Of a stretch of DNA of 64,000 nucleotides, positions 11,443 to 22,765 are shown one piece after another. Source of the DNA: Clavulina sp. PMI_390 (Eukaryota > Basidiomycota > Agaricomycetes > Cantharellales > Hydnaceae); NCBI GenBank assembly GCA_015039315.1, contig WIDE01000099.1, positions 59,006 to 123,005 on the forward strand. Direction: 5' to 3'. The notes beneath the pieces are model-generated. The model was not told where the DNA came from. It saw nothing but the letters and a program-made list of their open reading frames with translations, and did no database searches. The number at the start of each line of letters is the position of its first letter. Within the stretch, counting starts at the first letter, position 1. A program made the translations under genes and the position numbers.

Positions 11443-12882
11443 TCAAAACATATCAGAAAGAGGCATCGGCGAATCCGCGCCATATTTCCACCATTCTGTA
11501 TCCAATCGATCCGTGGCCTCGAGCTCTCTGAGCCGATCCTCGCATATCTTTATGCGCCCCAACGCCAGCCGGGCGCGCAACTTCTCACTACAAAAGTATT
11601 CCATATCTCGGACGCGCTCTATGTGCAATCCAGTGATCTCCGAGATGAAACAACGACGTATCCAGTGAGCGGCGAACTCTCCACGTGTTACAACAAGGCG
11701 GCCGGTAGGCCAGAGCTTGAGCAAGTCAACTGAGGGACGGATGATGTCTTGAAGCTTCTCCTTTTTCTCGTTTGTTGCGGAAGAATTGGTCCCCCACAAA
11801 CGAATTAGCTTAAGAGGGAATATTTCTCCTCCTTCATTGAGCTCGGAAGCTTTTTGTGTAAGGGCGTGCAGAAGCTCTCGACTCTCGCTCGACCCCTCGA
11901 AGTGAAGTGCAACTAGATTCGGAGAGGTAAACATAGTTTGGATCACATTGGCTGCTGGAAGGTTCGCCGTCGTCAAAGTACGGAGACGATGCATGATAGG
12001 CCAGGACTGCTGAGCGCCTTCAGGACGCCAACTTGAATCCTGGTTCCAGGTTCGCTTGAGCGTCAGGTGAGCCAAGTTTGAGAGCGACGAAAATAGGTAG
12101 GGGAATAGAACGCGGATGGAATCGTTAATGACGACGAGAGTCGTCAGGTGGGGGAAATTGAGTGGGAGATTTGGGACGTGCGGAATGTCCCCTAAACCCT
12201 CAACATCGAGAGCCTCAATAGCAGAGAAGCTTGATATATCGTCCCAGAAGTTGAAATGGCGCTCCCATGGACTATCCCACCAGGTACAGACCTTGAAAGA
12301 TCGAAGATGAAGGGGCGACACATTATGGAGAGGCTCGAGGAATCGACCATCGCACTCCAAGTGCCGTACAATGACAGGATTGGAAAATATATGATCGAGC
12401 AAAACTTCTTCTCCCCACATATTGACGTAGTTGAGTATTACCCGGACGGTGTCCAGCACCGCGGATGGGCAGCTGAACGGAAACAGGGTTGCCCTTCCGC
12501 TGCTATGCTCATATATAAGCGTCCCAATATCAGACGCATGAGCACGTATCATTTCTACCACCTGGCTGGCGTACTTCTGAAAGTCGGGCCGATCAATGTC
12601 CATTCGTATAACGATGACGCTCAGGGACACTTTCACGGTACCCGATCGCTGAAAGCAAAGTTCGGCCGCATGAAGCCGCCTTTCCGTTGCCTGATATCCA
12701 ACATTTTCGCCCAGTCGAATCTTCGCATTGGACCAAAGCGGTGCGCTGTTCACAGCTATAGTGTACCAGGCACGACAGACGCGTGCGATGCCGGACCAAC
12801 ACATCATTTCTTGTGGACTCAGTCCAAGGAAAAGGAAAATGGCAACAAGCAGCTCTACTGGAAGCTCGTTGATTTTAGCCAT
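11443..12882 (-). CDS. F-box protein with leucine-rich C-terminal part, single exon
   Basis: An uninterrupted 479-residue frame. The N-terminal F-box (MAKINELPVELLVAIFLFL, then the CRAWY helix) is followed by a long region of irregular leucine-rich repeats (LRTLTT, LVALHFEG and similar). It shares two C-terminal signatures with the F-box genes at 41-46 kb and 54-61 kb: a (L)xVWPxG(Q/R)L-like segment, here KLWPTGRL, and an extreme C-terminal LS(D/E)MF, here PLSDMF. The expected role is substrate receptor of an SCF-type ubiquitin ligase; the target is unknown. It is the most divergent family member in the window, but no break was seen. Confidence 0.85.
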   Translation of the reverse strand: MAKINELPVELLVAIFLFLGLSPQEMMCWSGIARVCRAWYTIAVNSAPLWSNAKIRLGENVGYQATERRLHAAELCFQRSGTVKVSLSVIVIRMDIDRPDFQKYASQVVEMIRAHASDIGTLIYEHSSGRATLFPFSCPSAVLDTVRVILNYVNMWGEEVLLDHIFSNPVIVRHLECDGRFLEPLHNVSPLHLRSFKVCTWWDSPWERHFNFWDDISSFSAIEALDVEGLGDIPHVPNLPLNFPHLTTLVVINDSIRVLFPYLFSSLSNLAHLTLKRTWNQDSSWRPEGAQQSWPIMHRLRTLTTANLPAANVIQTMFTSPNLVALHFEGSSESRELLHALTQKASELNEGGEIFPLKLIRLWGTNSSATNEKKEKLQDIIRPSVDLLKLWPTGRLVVTRGEFAAHWIRRCFISEITGLHIERVRDMEYFCSEKLRARLALGRIKICEDRLRELEATDRLDTEWWKYGADSPMPLSDMF

Positions 12883-13365
12883 TATCAGAGGAAATACTGA
12901 GAGTAGAATACGATTTGAGGGGGGTTGAACAGTTTGACCAGGGGTTTCGTTGGCATGGTCAGCAAATCAAGTCTGCTAGTTGAATGGATAGCTGCGCACG
13001 CACGAAGAACACGGGGCCTTAAATACGATCCTTCGAGCGTAGACGGAGATGTCGATACAGAAGAGGAGCCTACTTCTGAGATGAGACCATCGAGGAGCCT
13101 GTTCACTACCTGGAACAGTGTTCTGTCTCAGATCTGTATTCCGTTGTGTCATGTCACAAAAAGAAACTCAGATGAGATACAATGAGTCGATACTAACGGA
13201 TCCGATACCACCTCTGACAGCATGACTCGCATCCAGCGCGATTATTGCCATCCTGATGTAGGTTCCTAGCTGCGAGGAAAACCGCAGCTGCCTTGAGAAG
13301 CAGTGCTTCAGCGCAGTTATCCCTTGGGCGCTATTGGGGTGCGAATTTTCCAGTGGGTGGGTTTG

Positions 13366-13394
13366 GTAGCTTCAACATTGTTGATGGTATCACG
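13366..13394. repeat. short dispersed repeat, copy 1
   Basis: The segment containing GTAGCTTCAACA, one variable base, then TGTTGATGGTATCACG is present here and again at 15424-15452 with a single mismatch. Read on the minus strand it could encode VIPSTxLKL in both copies, so it may be a remnant of a duplicated coding sequence. Confidence 0.5.
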
Positions 13395-15423
13395 AAAGTG
13401 GACTTATAGCTGCGCTCAAAGCCACTAGTTCCTTTCATCATCATAACTTCCGGTGACGAACAGAATGTTACAGGCACCGTTGACTCGTCTGCTTCCAACG
13501 CTACCGATTCATCTGTTGCTCTGTGGGGTGGTTGCGATGGTGATCCTTTAATACTTCCGGCACCCGGCTCGTTGGTATGGGATGTGGGGGGGTGCTATAT
13601 GGATCGACTGCGGGATCATTCGCCGTACCCGTATCCGACGGACCGCTTCCGCAAATCACCCGAAAGCGACTTCGAGTCATCGAAAGAATGGCCTCCGCGG
13701 AGTTGAGTTTCTTGATGTAAACGCCTCCCAATGCAACGACTTTGACAAGGAAGACATAGCGACAGATCAGACCGGCATGAAAACACCATCCAAGGAAACC
13801 GCTAATCCAAGGAACTGCGGACGTCCCGCGTGGATTCCGACGGGATGGAAGGTGGCCAATCGTCCTTGGCAGTAAGCCCGTTATTCCTCCAGTGGAAGCA
13901 TGGAACAAATGCCCTGGAACTTCACTCAGGAGGAACTTCCAGATGCACCATATCTCTGGCTCGTATAACTAAATTTCATGTGTGAATAGGATTTTTTTCG
14001 GTACAAGGAGGCGAGAGACATGCGATACATCATCCCAAAGTTACACAGGGATACTATCTTAAGGGAAATCCAGAGAAGGGGATTGAATTTTCACCGCAAT
14101 CCTCTGTATGCAGCTTGCCGATCCCTCCAGAGTTTTGAGCGATGGCTCGTATGTTATCTATTCTAGGAAGCAATAGATCAAATATGGAAATGAGGACGAT
14201 ACATGAAAAAGCTGAATGCAGTGAAGCTCACAAGAGGCTATTGATCCACAGTATATAGCTCCGACTGAGACAAGCCTTGCTTCCCAAAGTGATATCCGAA
14301 TAGCAAATGGCAATTGTTGCCATAGGGGGGCAGTAGCCTGTTGGAGCACTCACGGAAAGGCCCGGGAATATTGAGTTATAGTCAGGGGCTTCTATCACAT
14401 TCATATCTTCTTTTGGGCAAAACCTCAAAGAAGGCATAACTGGCAGAATGCTCCGTCTACTTCTCATCATGCTTGGGGGCTGGCGGCGTCTTCAACGCTG
14501 TGGAAGCGTGCGCCACTGCCGAGATCATTGTTTCTCCAATTGTGGTTGGCGAGAGATGCTATTTTATTCCAGACACCAGGGACCATCTAGATGTCGCTTA
14601 CGCCTCAGTGTGCCCCAGTGACCACCTCTTTCGATAAAGGAAAATAAGTCGGGTAGATCTTTCGGTCGAAACGGAGTACTGGGACTGTTCCAACTCTATA
14701 ATGGGCATATATCAAGTTCAAGCGGTGCGTTTTTGATATCTGGAGATGTACGACATGCACCATAGGTGTGCATGAACCTTCAAACACACCAGGTGCCGGA
14801 GACTGAGATGCCGAATAATGAAAGTAGACATAAACGGCACGGCTTCGATTCCGGCCATGGACGAGGGAGTGGTTCCGACCAATAGTGCCTCCATGCTTAA
14901 TTTACATTCTGAGCTACCCGGGGCACAGCCAGGCAAGAAGATTAGCGGTCGGGAAGCTAGTCAGTGATGATTGGCGACGGAGGTGGGGGATGTGATAAGA
15001 TTGCATAACCTTCTGGAGTGTTTGAGAATGCTCTAGTTGGCGAGATACGTATGAGAAACTCAAATTTTAGTGAGCACCGTCAGAGAAAAACCGAGTTCAC
15101 TTGATGGGAGTGGAGGCTAGGTTGAACAGGCTGTTCGGCCGATTGAGTCACAGACCTTCCTCCTCCCACTACCTTGGGGCCAGCAATCATCTACGCTGAC
15201 TCGACTCGAACGCCGCTGAATTGACTCATTATAAAAAATATCCCAAGATCTCTTACGTCTTGGTGTCCTGAAAATATCCTGATAACAGGTAATTAAATGC
15301 TGACTATTTGCCTCGGCGTAGACGGTTGGCTACATGCCGACGCCAAGCGCAGTTTTCTATAGTTCACGTAGCTCCTATCCCAACCACATCGCGTGACAAA
15401 CATCTCTCTAGTGACAAATGTTC

Positions 15424-15452
15424 GTAGCTTCAACACTGTTGATGGTATCACG
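15424..15452. repeat. short dispersed repeat, copy 2
   Basis: This is the second copy of the 29-bp segment at 13366-13394. Flanking sequences on both sides are not visibly related, so the similarity is confined to the core. It lies about 380 bases upstream of the WW-domain gene. Confidence 0.5.
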
Positions 15453-15831
15453 GTGGCGGTGATCCTACCTCTGGACAGGGATCGTGCGAACTGCGATCAT
15501 ATGGTCGTTTGTTTTGCACCTGTTTTGGTCCTCAATCATTCCTTCTCCCTCAACCGCGGTACTGCGATCTTGATGGCAAAACCTGGGGGACTCTGACCGT
15601 CTCTGGCTGTGTTCTGGCGTCCATCCCGACCCACCGGAAACGGCGACATACCCACGAGCCGCTCCGCAGGTTCAGACCTCTCCTGCTCTCTTCGGGTTCT
15701 GGGCAACAGGATTTGCCAGGCTTTCGACTCGAGACGTATATAGCCTCATGTCGCAGCAATGGGTTTGCCCTCACTAAGTCGTTTTCCTCGACCGACGCTT
15801 CCCCCTTCCCAACCAAATACCTTACTCTACT

Positions 15832-16356
15832 ATGTCATCATCCTCAAATAATAACCTTCCCGTCGCTGACGAACGCCCCCTTCCTGCGGGCTGGATCAGA
15901 GTCTTTGATACGTCGGTGCGTTCTTTCACATTGCCCTTCTAAAGTGCCCACCACTGAGTATATGCTCCTCTTCAGTTAAATCGATTCCTCTACATCTTCA
16001 CCTGGGCCCAGCCTGTCTTCACGACATGGGACCACCCAAGTGATCTACCCCCTTCCTTAATCCCAGGGAATGCTGGTGCTGGTGGGGCTGGGTTCACGAT
16101 CGACGCTCGTCCGCCCCCTCAAACGTCTCCCTACTCGTATCCTGCCAGTGGCAACTACAGTGGCTTCGCCCCTGCTAATAGTGGTGGTGCCTATGGAGGT
16201 GCATCGGGGTCAAATCAAGGTGGTCGTGGCCGCCGTGGTAGCGGGGGCGGCCGTGGGGGTGGAGGCAGACCCAGTAAATTTTCTGGTGAGCCTTTCTTAT
16301 TCGTTTTCGCGAACGTCCTCGTATCTAATCTTCAAAAAATTCCATTAGGAAAGTAG
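15832..16356 (+). CDS. small WW-domain protein with Gly/Arg-rich tail
   Basis: Three exons (15832-15915, 15976-16285, 16349-16356) encode 133 residues; the last exon holds only two codons and the stop. A WW domain spans about residues 16-50: LPAGWIRVF, then YIFTWAQPVFTTW, then DHP, with both signature Trp residues and the terminal Pro present. An intron interrupts the domain after its first strand. The C-terminal half is Gly/Ser rich and ends in an RGG-like cluster (GGRGRRGSGGG), a feature of RNA-associated proteins. WW domains bind Pro-rich peptides, so an adaptor in RNA metabolism is plausible but unproven. Confidence 0.8.
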
Positions 16357-16966
16357 TCGATTTCATATAATTCTTCACGCTTAGACATCATTCACTTTTC
16401 TCGTAATGGCTCTTGGGTTCCCATTGGATGGATATAGACACTTCTGCGAACTCTCACACTTGTACAATTCTTCTTCATTTTGTATCCATTCTCATTTAGA
16501 CTCCACCATGTAATAAAAAAAATCCTCATTGCCCCCGCCTTCTTTTTACCAGTCGTGTGCCAGCTATATATGGGTGATTGCTGCGCCCTGTTCCACTTCA
16601 ACCCAAGCGCTCCAGAACACACTTGGTCCAGTAGAGATAAACGCTATCGACACAGCGGTGATCAGATTGCCGTAAATGTAAGGATTGATAGAACCCGTTG
16701 GCGCCACCGGGGGGGAGGGCGGCTAGGAAACGGATAAACTAATTCTCTCGTAAGGAGTCTCCGGTAACAATGAAAGGGCTCATTGCGACCGGGGCTGGGA
16801 TACAGTACTGCCCTGGTTTCTACATGGCTAGTAGAATCGCAACGAGGAAGAAAGGTACACAGCCGTCCAGGTGCTGCGTTTGTCGCTATGGAAAATCGGG
16901 CTGTTCATCTCACAATTGGAGAAGGACCTGCTCGTTCCACTTCTATCTCCTGCTCGGCCTCGTCTG
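16357..16966. other. intergenic, convergent 3' regions
   Basis: This 610-base spacer separates the end of the WW gene and the end of the next, minus-strand gene. Overlapping short frames exist, but none has a recognisable domain. Confidence 0.5.
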
Positions 16967-18570
16967 TTAGGTCAAAGAATCTGGACAATCGGTCGTTAGT
17001 AATCTGCTAAGAGAAGATATTGAGGAAACGATGCACCCTTCGAGCTCTGTAAAATGGTATGTCGCCGTCATCCCATCTGCCATCCTCGCTGCCGTTTTCC
17101 TCATCAACTCTCCCATATCTGAGCTTTTGCTAATACGTTCATTCAGCCAGAGGGCCGTGCGCTGCATTGGTGTCAGTTGCTTGCGCTCCCATCTGGACAG
17201 GCGGAAGACGGATGCAGGGACTGCACGCCAGTCGCTATTGAGAGTGGGCGCCCAAGCGGGTAGAGGAATTTGCGCCGGTTGCGAGGAAAATTCTGGCGAT
17301 ACATGTGGATTAATAGGCCCCGGCACTATTGGATCGTCATCCAGAGGTGGCCCCGCAGATGGTACAGGCCTTGGCGCCAGCTCATGTGCTTCATTAGTAG
17401 CGTTTGGATGTGGAGTTGAAGCGCTGGTCGCCAAGTCTCCAGCTCCACTGCCATCCAGGACTTCCCATTGTCCCGAATATGCAATATGTAATGCACCGAA
17501 GACGACTCTGGAAAAAAAGTAGCAGTTTGTTGCCAGAATTCTGTACCCCCCAGTCTCCTTCGGTAGATCTTGGATAGATATGCAGAGGGGTTTGAAAGTC
17601 GGGCCCATACTATGACTGGACCCTGGGAGCCAACTCATGCTGACCGGAGTCTCGAAGTCAAAGTCGTGAGGAGGAGGCGGCCGTCCATCGTGAAATGCAG
17701 CATCACGAGCGAACTGAGCACGATCGCGATAAAAGTAGCGGTGCGGGATCTGCAGGGTCTTAATCACCGCGCGGTGACGCATGTAGGGCAGAAGAGCTGA
17801 TGGTGAGAAGGGGGCGATCGAGCAGGGTGCAAGCAGTACACGATCAGCTGCACTGCCAACTGCTTGAAGCCTAGAGAGCTTCGTTGCCTCATTGATGGGA
17901 ATATCTGAGATGTCTTTCTTCGTCTAGAATAAGTAACAGTGATCTCATTCGTTTCAACTAGTGGCTCTCGAGAAAACATGATCCTCTCACCTGTTGGGGA
18001 AGAGTGCCCGCCCTCTCCAGCACAATCCACCATCCACTACATACCCTGCCCCCATAGATATCATCAAATTTCTCGGCGCCATCCCTCAGATCCCCGTACA
18101 CATGCAGCAACAACGCCTCGTGAAACGCATGCCTTGCTTGCGTGCTCTTGATGAGATCAACACGGCGGATTGCGGTGGAGGATCTTTCGGCATCGCTGAG
18201 GATCCAAGTGATGAAAGAGTCAAGGGTGAATTCACGGGTGTGCGGAGCTAGCAGATCGCTGGGTGCTGCACGAGTTATGATGATGCCAGACAAGATGGTA
18301 GTGCGGTGGTTAGCGACTTTCGGGATGATCGGGTGTCGAAAGATCGCGAACTCACACGCTTCTGTGCGTGATAAACGTGAGCCCATGTTCTTGGAGCGAG
18401 ACTAGGACGACGACAAGTTGATGTGAAGATCCATCCTGGTGGACAAGTTTGACCTGTATGGAATTGCGGTGTGACGTTGATTTCCAATGATTCAGACCTT
18501 GAGAACGCGTTAGATGGTAGTGGGGCGACGAAGCCAGGGACTCGGTGGATACTTCAAGAGTGAAGAGCAT
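16967..18570 (-). CDS. uncharacterised fungal protein, 3 exons
   Basis: Exons 18570-18356, 18258-17991 and 17923-16967 give 479 residues with matching phases. The first ATG of the frame is at 18570. The first intron was placed because GTGAGT at 18355 and CCCAG before 18258 restore a single reading frame (FITHRSVDLLAPHTREF). The protein has a compact N-terminal half with CSGWWIVLE. It continues through a conserved-looking PHRYFYRD segment and a Pro/Ser/Ala-rich linker to a C-terminal helical part. No signal peptide, membrane span or catalytic motif is obvious. I recognise the general look of an uncharacterised protein of plant-associated basidiomycetes but can assign no function. A further 44-nt in-frame intron in exon 1 is possible. 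Confidence 0.6.
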
Positions 18571-18753
18571 GTAAAGTCTTTGTCTCAATATATGGCATCA
18601 AGCTGCAAGCGCGGAACGCGTGGCAACGCAGACATAGATTCCGAACCCAAGTTCCCACGACGATGATCTACCCATAAACCATCACAGGTTCTGGCAACAC
18701 TTTGTATGTCCAAAGATCGTTGCTATATTATGGGACGTAATAGGGTGTAGAAT

Positions 18754-20215
18754 TCAAAGTTTGGCCACAATTGCGTCCGATGTTCTCTCGCCCCTCGGTC
18801 TCCGAGGTGGCTCATCCGCTCGAAGACTATATTCCCACACTTCGTTCTCTAATGGGTCAAATTCGTCTTCGAGACCTAGAACCCTGTACTCTCCAACACT
18901 CTGGTTCACCTCGCCTTCGGCAATCCAGTTCAGATATATCGGCCAGATCGTGTTCTGATGCGTGAGGCTGGAGGGATCGTTGTCACTGTCAACTGACTCT
19001 GAAAGTTCGCTCCGAGTAAAGGATTCGTGGTGTCCACATGATGGCCAGGGGGGCTGTTGAGAATTTGGGTCGATCCATAGGAATGCTTTTTGGCCGTCGG
19101 AGTGTGAGAATTGTGAAAGGAATCTGGACATCATCCTCCTAGAATGCATGCGGCGCCCCCATGCTGATTAGATTGAACTGAATAAGAGCTGTCAGACTGG
19201 AAAACCCACTTACAGTGTTACTATGCTATCATCACTGAACCCGATGGCTAGGTATGGCTTGTTTAGGCTTCGAATAGCGGACCGAGCAACATCTGTGCGG
19301 AGGGCATGGCGTGGAGCCAGACTATTGGCATTCGGAGGCGGAGTCGTGTTAGTCTCAGACAAACGGCTCGTTACTAGGAACTCACAACCACTCGACGAGT
19401 TCTTTTCCAACTCCATACGAAAGGTCAGCGCCAGCACCAATACGGCTCGAGTACCAGACGCGTTCAGTTTCCAGAAGAGGAAAGACATCTCTCAGCATTT
19501 TTACGAGGGCTATTGGATCATCGTGATTCCCCACGAAGTAATTTGCTTTGCCAAGAGAATCGTGAGATAGTGGATCTGTGGCGAGGGCCAATTCTCGCAC
19601 CTGCAGAAATATTCAAGAACCGAGTGATCAAGTGGCGTTCTTCGCTCAGAAGTGCAAGAACAACTATATGAAAACAGGTATTAGAACATAATTAGCAGTT
19701 CCAATGAGCGGTAGGATCAAGGTAGTACCCACTTGCACCAATTGAATGGCCAATTGCAACGAGGGGAAGATCTTTCCATCGTTCGGCAGCGTATCTTACC
19801 ACGGCAGCAGCATCCCGCGCAGCCCAGTGGTGTGTAATATTGACGTCTTCCGGGACCTGCCGAAGAGCTGTCAGACGCGATTCGAGCGTCGAGCCATGAC
19901 TGGCCAACGGTGCCAGTTCTGGTGGCCACGACAAGCCAGTATATCGATAGTCAAACGTAATGACAGACACCCCCTGCTGCGCCAGCCATCTGTCATAATC
20001 GCAAAGTCTTCAGCGCGAACATTGTCATTCTAACACTGGAGTAGCAGAGCAACGAACGAGGCGAAGTCTTGGTAAAACCAAGCCGGGATCCCTGTAGCAT
20101 TGCATAACACTGCGGCTGCCTTATGGGGCGTGTTTTGGGGCGGATCAAAGCGCTGTGCTTTTAGCAGAAAGCCATCAAAACGAGCTGGGATATCGCATTG
20201 GACACAGTCAGGCAT
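18754..20215 (-). CDS. alpha/beta hydrolase, tandem copy A
   Basis: Six exons (20215-20058, 19989-19733, 19663-19601, 19545-19386, 19321-19214, 19138-18754) encode 376 residues. The fold is recognisable from TFDYRYTGLSW (oxyanion-hole region), the nucleophile elbow GHSIGA with Ser135, and AIGFSDD, which probably carries the acid. The catalytic His is likely in the following exon (QFSHSD or CGHHESF). The layout resembles predicted alpha/beta hydrolases of the COG4757 type. There is no signal peptide, so a cytosolic esterase- or lipase-like role is likely, substrate unknown. It is the downstream and most divergent member of a three-gene tandem array with identical intron positions. The first five exons have the same lengths (158, 257, 63, 160, 108) in all copies. 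Confidence 0.8.
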
Positions 20216-20822
20216 TCTGGCATCCAAGCGGCCAGCCTACGTTCGGTAGATTTTCTACCACAAGTATGGGTCGAAAGTCGTTCAGCCAGTGAAGCAGGGC
20301 TAAAAGAGAGTTGCTACATACCGTGAAGCCCAGTAGCTGAGGCAGAAGGCTTGGCTAGCATGTAACAACGAGAAATATACATGTGATCACGATCACATTG
20401 AGAGTGTGGGAAGAAATGCCAATAGCCAATTGTCATCCTCCACAACGGCAAACAAAAAGCGGAGTGGAATATTGCTAGCAACGAGACGACTCCAAGCATG
20501 GAAACCACGACTCATTGGGCATGCTGGTTTTCACGTGCGGCAATATGGACTCTAGCACGAGCATGATCGTCCTATAACCGTATGCATTGAACAAATTGTG
20601 AAACCATGAGGGACGAAGATGATTCGTCAACAGCGACTGGGAAACTGGGGGAGCCTCTCGTCTTCGGAGCGCTGTGCTGTTTATGTTTATGTCAGCGAGG
20701 GGAAACTTGGAGAATGCAATGATCTAGCACAGTGGGGCTACAGTAGACATTGAACAGATGGCTAGTCGCTTATACATGATAGTACAAGGTAGTCAACTAA
20801 GAATACGGAGTAGACTGTGGGC
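20216..20822. promoter_or_regulatory. promoter of hydrolase A and 3' end of hydrolase B
   Basis: 607-base spacer. A minus-strand frame here (20314-20508) starts with a hydrophobic, signal-like stretch, and its LAKPSASATG segment resembles LARPQVTE upstream of copy C. It is better read as a duplicated upstream region than as a gene. Confidence 0.35.
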
Positions 20823-22271
20823 TTATAGCTTGGGTGCAGGCTTATCCGATTTTCTCCCAGCCCTCGGTCTTCGGAACGGCTCACTGTCCTTGAAGCTATA
20901 CTCCCACTCCTCGTTCTCAAGAGGATTGGATTCGTCCTCGGGACCCCATATTTTATACTCTCCGGCAGTTTTATCAACTGTCTCGGTGAGGATCCAGTTC
21001 AAGTATACAGCCCAGATGGTTTCTTCCCGTTTAGGTGTGGGGGCGGCACCTTCGGACGGCTCAAAGGATTCGCTCGGAGCAAAAGACATCACGTGTCCGC
21101 ATGGTGCCCAAGGTGGACGCTGAGCGTCTGGGTCAACCCATAAAGATGATTTCTGGCGATCGGCATGCGAAAATTGCGAAAGAAATTTGGACAGCATCAT
21201 CCTGTAACGCGCATGGAGTGAATTTAGTAGTAGGAAAGGGAAATATCACACCTTACTCACTTGCTTAGTGTATAGTCGTCTTCGAAACCTACCGCCAGAT
21301 AGGGTTTATCCACCTGGCGGATAGCTTTTTGGGAACTCTCCGTGAGGAACGAGTGCCGAGGGTGCGCGCTATTGTTATTGGAGACGGAGACATATCGGCG
21401 CACATTCTCAAAGTCCAGAGCTGAACGTTGATGTGAAACACTTACATCCAATCAGCTATTTCCCTACCAATTCCATAGGGAAGCTCCAGACCCACGCCAA
21501 TGCGGCTCGTATACCAGATTCGCTCTTTTTCTAAGAGTGGCACCATCTCTCTCAGCACCTCCCCAACAATGCAAGGATCGTCATAATTCCCCACAAAACC
21601 GTTTCCTGGGCTAAAGGGTAAGATATTGTGGAGGTCGATGATTCGAAGCGCTCACCTGCGCACACGTTCAAGAAGCGAGATATCAGGTGACGTTCTTCGC
21701 CTAGGAGCGGAAGGAGAACTATATGCACGTAGAACGTCATAAATAAGTCTAATGTACGAGAAATGACAGCAGTAATGGCAATTTGACTCACTTGCCCCCA
21801 TTGAGTGGCCAACCGCAACGAGCGGCACGCCCTTCCATCGGTCCGCAGCATATCGGATAGCGGCAGCGATATCGCGTGCTCCCCAGTGAGTCGTAACGCT
21901 CACATCTTCCGATACCTGTCGGAGGGCCTGCACTCGCGACTTGACAGTTGAGCCGCGACCGACTAAATGAGCTAGCTCTGGCGGCCATGAGAGACCCAAG
22001 TATCGATAGTCAAAGGTGAGGACGGAAACACCATGTTGTGTCAGCCACCTATGATCATGGAAGGCGGATCAGCCGGTGTATTATCTTGGTATATAGTAGT
22101 TGGAGATACGAACAAGGCGAAGTCTCGATAGAATCTTGCAGGGATTCCGTTGGCGTTGCATATTACCACGGCAGCTTTGTGTGGCTGACCATCTGGGATA
22201 TCGAAACGCTGCGCTTTCAGAGGAAAGTTGTCAACAAGGGCTGGCAGGTCGAACTGGACAAAATCGGGCAT
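20823..22271 (-). CDS. alpha/beta hydrolase, tandem copy B
   Basis: Six exons (22271-22114, 22048-21792, 21718-21656, 21605-21446, 21368-21261, 21201-20823) encode 374 residues. Ser135 sits in GHSMGA, the strand with the likely acid reads AVGFEDD, and QFSHAD and CGHVMSF are candidate His positions. The start (MPDFVQFDLP) is shared with copy C. The first donor is the non-consensus GTTCGT in all three copies, which supports descent from one ancestor. Copies B and C are closer to each other than to A, sharing LVGRGST, LTTHWGARD-like and VGFEDDY segments. No break was seen, so the gene is probably functional. Confidence 0.82.
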
Positions 22272-22765
22272 GTTGAGCCCGAAATGATCTGGTTGAGTAT
22301 GAACTTTGTTTAGCACGCTGAGCAGTTGTAGTTGATGATATGGGAAGAGTTGTGGGCCGTCGAAGCGGCGGGGAGGAGGGTAGGCGCCAATCATCAAGGC
22401 GCCTGCCTTATAATCTGAGCCCCAATGGTGTGCGATTCGGTAACATGAGGCCGAGAGAGAACGGGAGGTGGCACATGATGAAGTTTTGAATGTTGTGAGA
22501 TTGTATAGCTACATGCTGAGATGAGTCGCTGAAACACCCTCGGTTCAAACGAGTCCAGATACATAGAAGTAGTAATCGGAAGTATTATTCGCATTCTTCA
22601 GAAACCTGTCGTGGTCAGGGACTGGCGATATTGGTGTCACATACATGTCACATTGGCGATTCGCCGATCTCAGACGAGATGGTCACAAAATACACCTCGC
22701 GACAAGAAGGGGCGATGTAGATATTTGCATATATATAAACGTACGCCGAGAATAGATTGCAAGAC
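22272..22765. promoter_or_regulatory. promoter of hydrolase B, with a segment shared with copy C
   Basis: A 25-base segment at about 22438-22462 (CGGTAAC..GGCCGAG.GAGAAC) matches 24401-24425, upstream of copy C, at 22 of 25 positions. It lies about 170 bases upstream of the start codon in both genes. Nothing else was recognised. Confidence 0.5.

Larger units (their letters stand above)
12883..15831. other. 2.9-kb stretch without a confident gene
   Basis: The start of this stretch is the F-box gene promoter and the end is the WW-gene promoter. Between them are several short minus-strand frames (13908-13501, 14349-14158, 14470-14228, 14787-14605, 14936-14718). One of these has a possible membrane segment, AVPWISGFLGWCFHAGLICR, at its N-terminal half. 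They could be exons of one decayed membrane-protein gene, but I could not join them with consistent splice phases. A 29-bp repeat (separate entry) occurs twice here. Confidence 0.35.
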
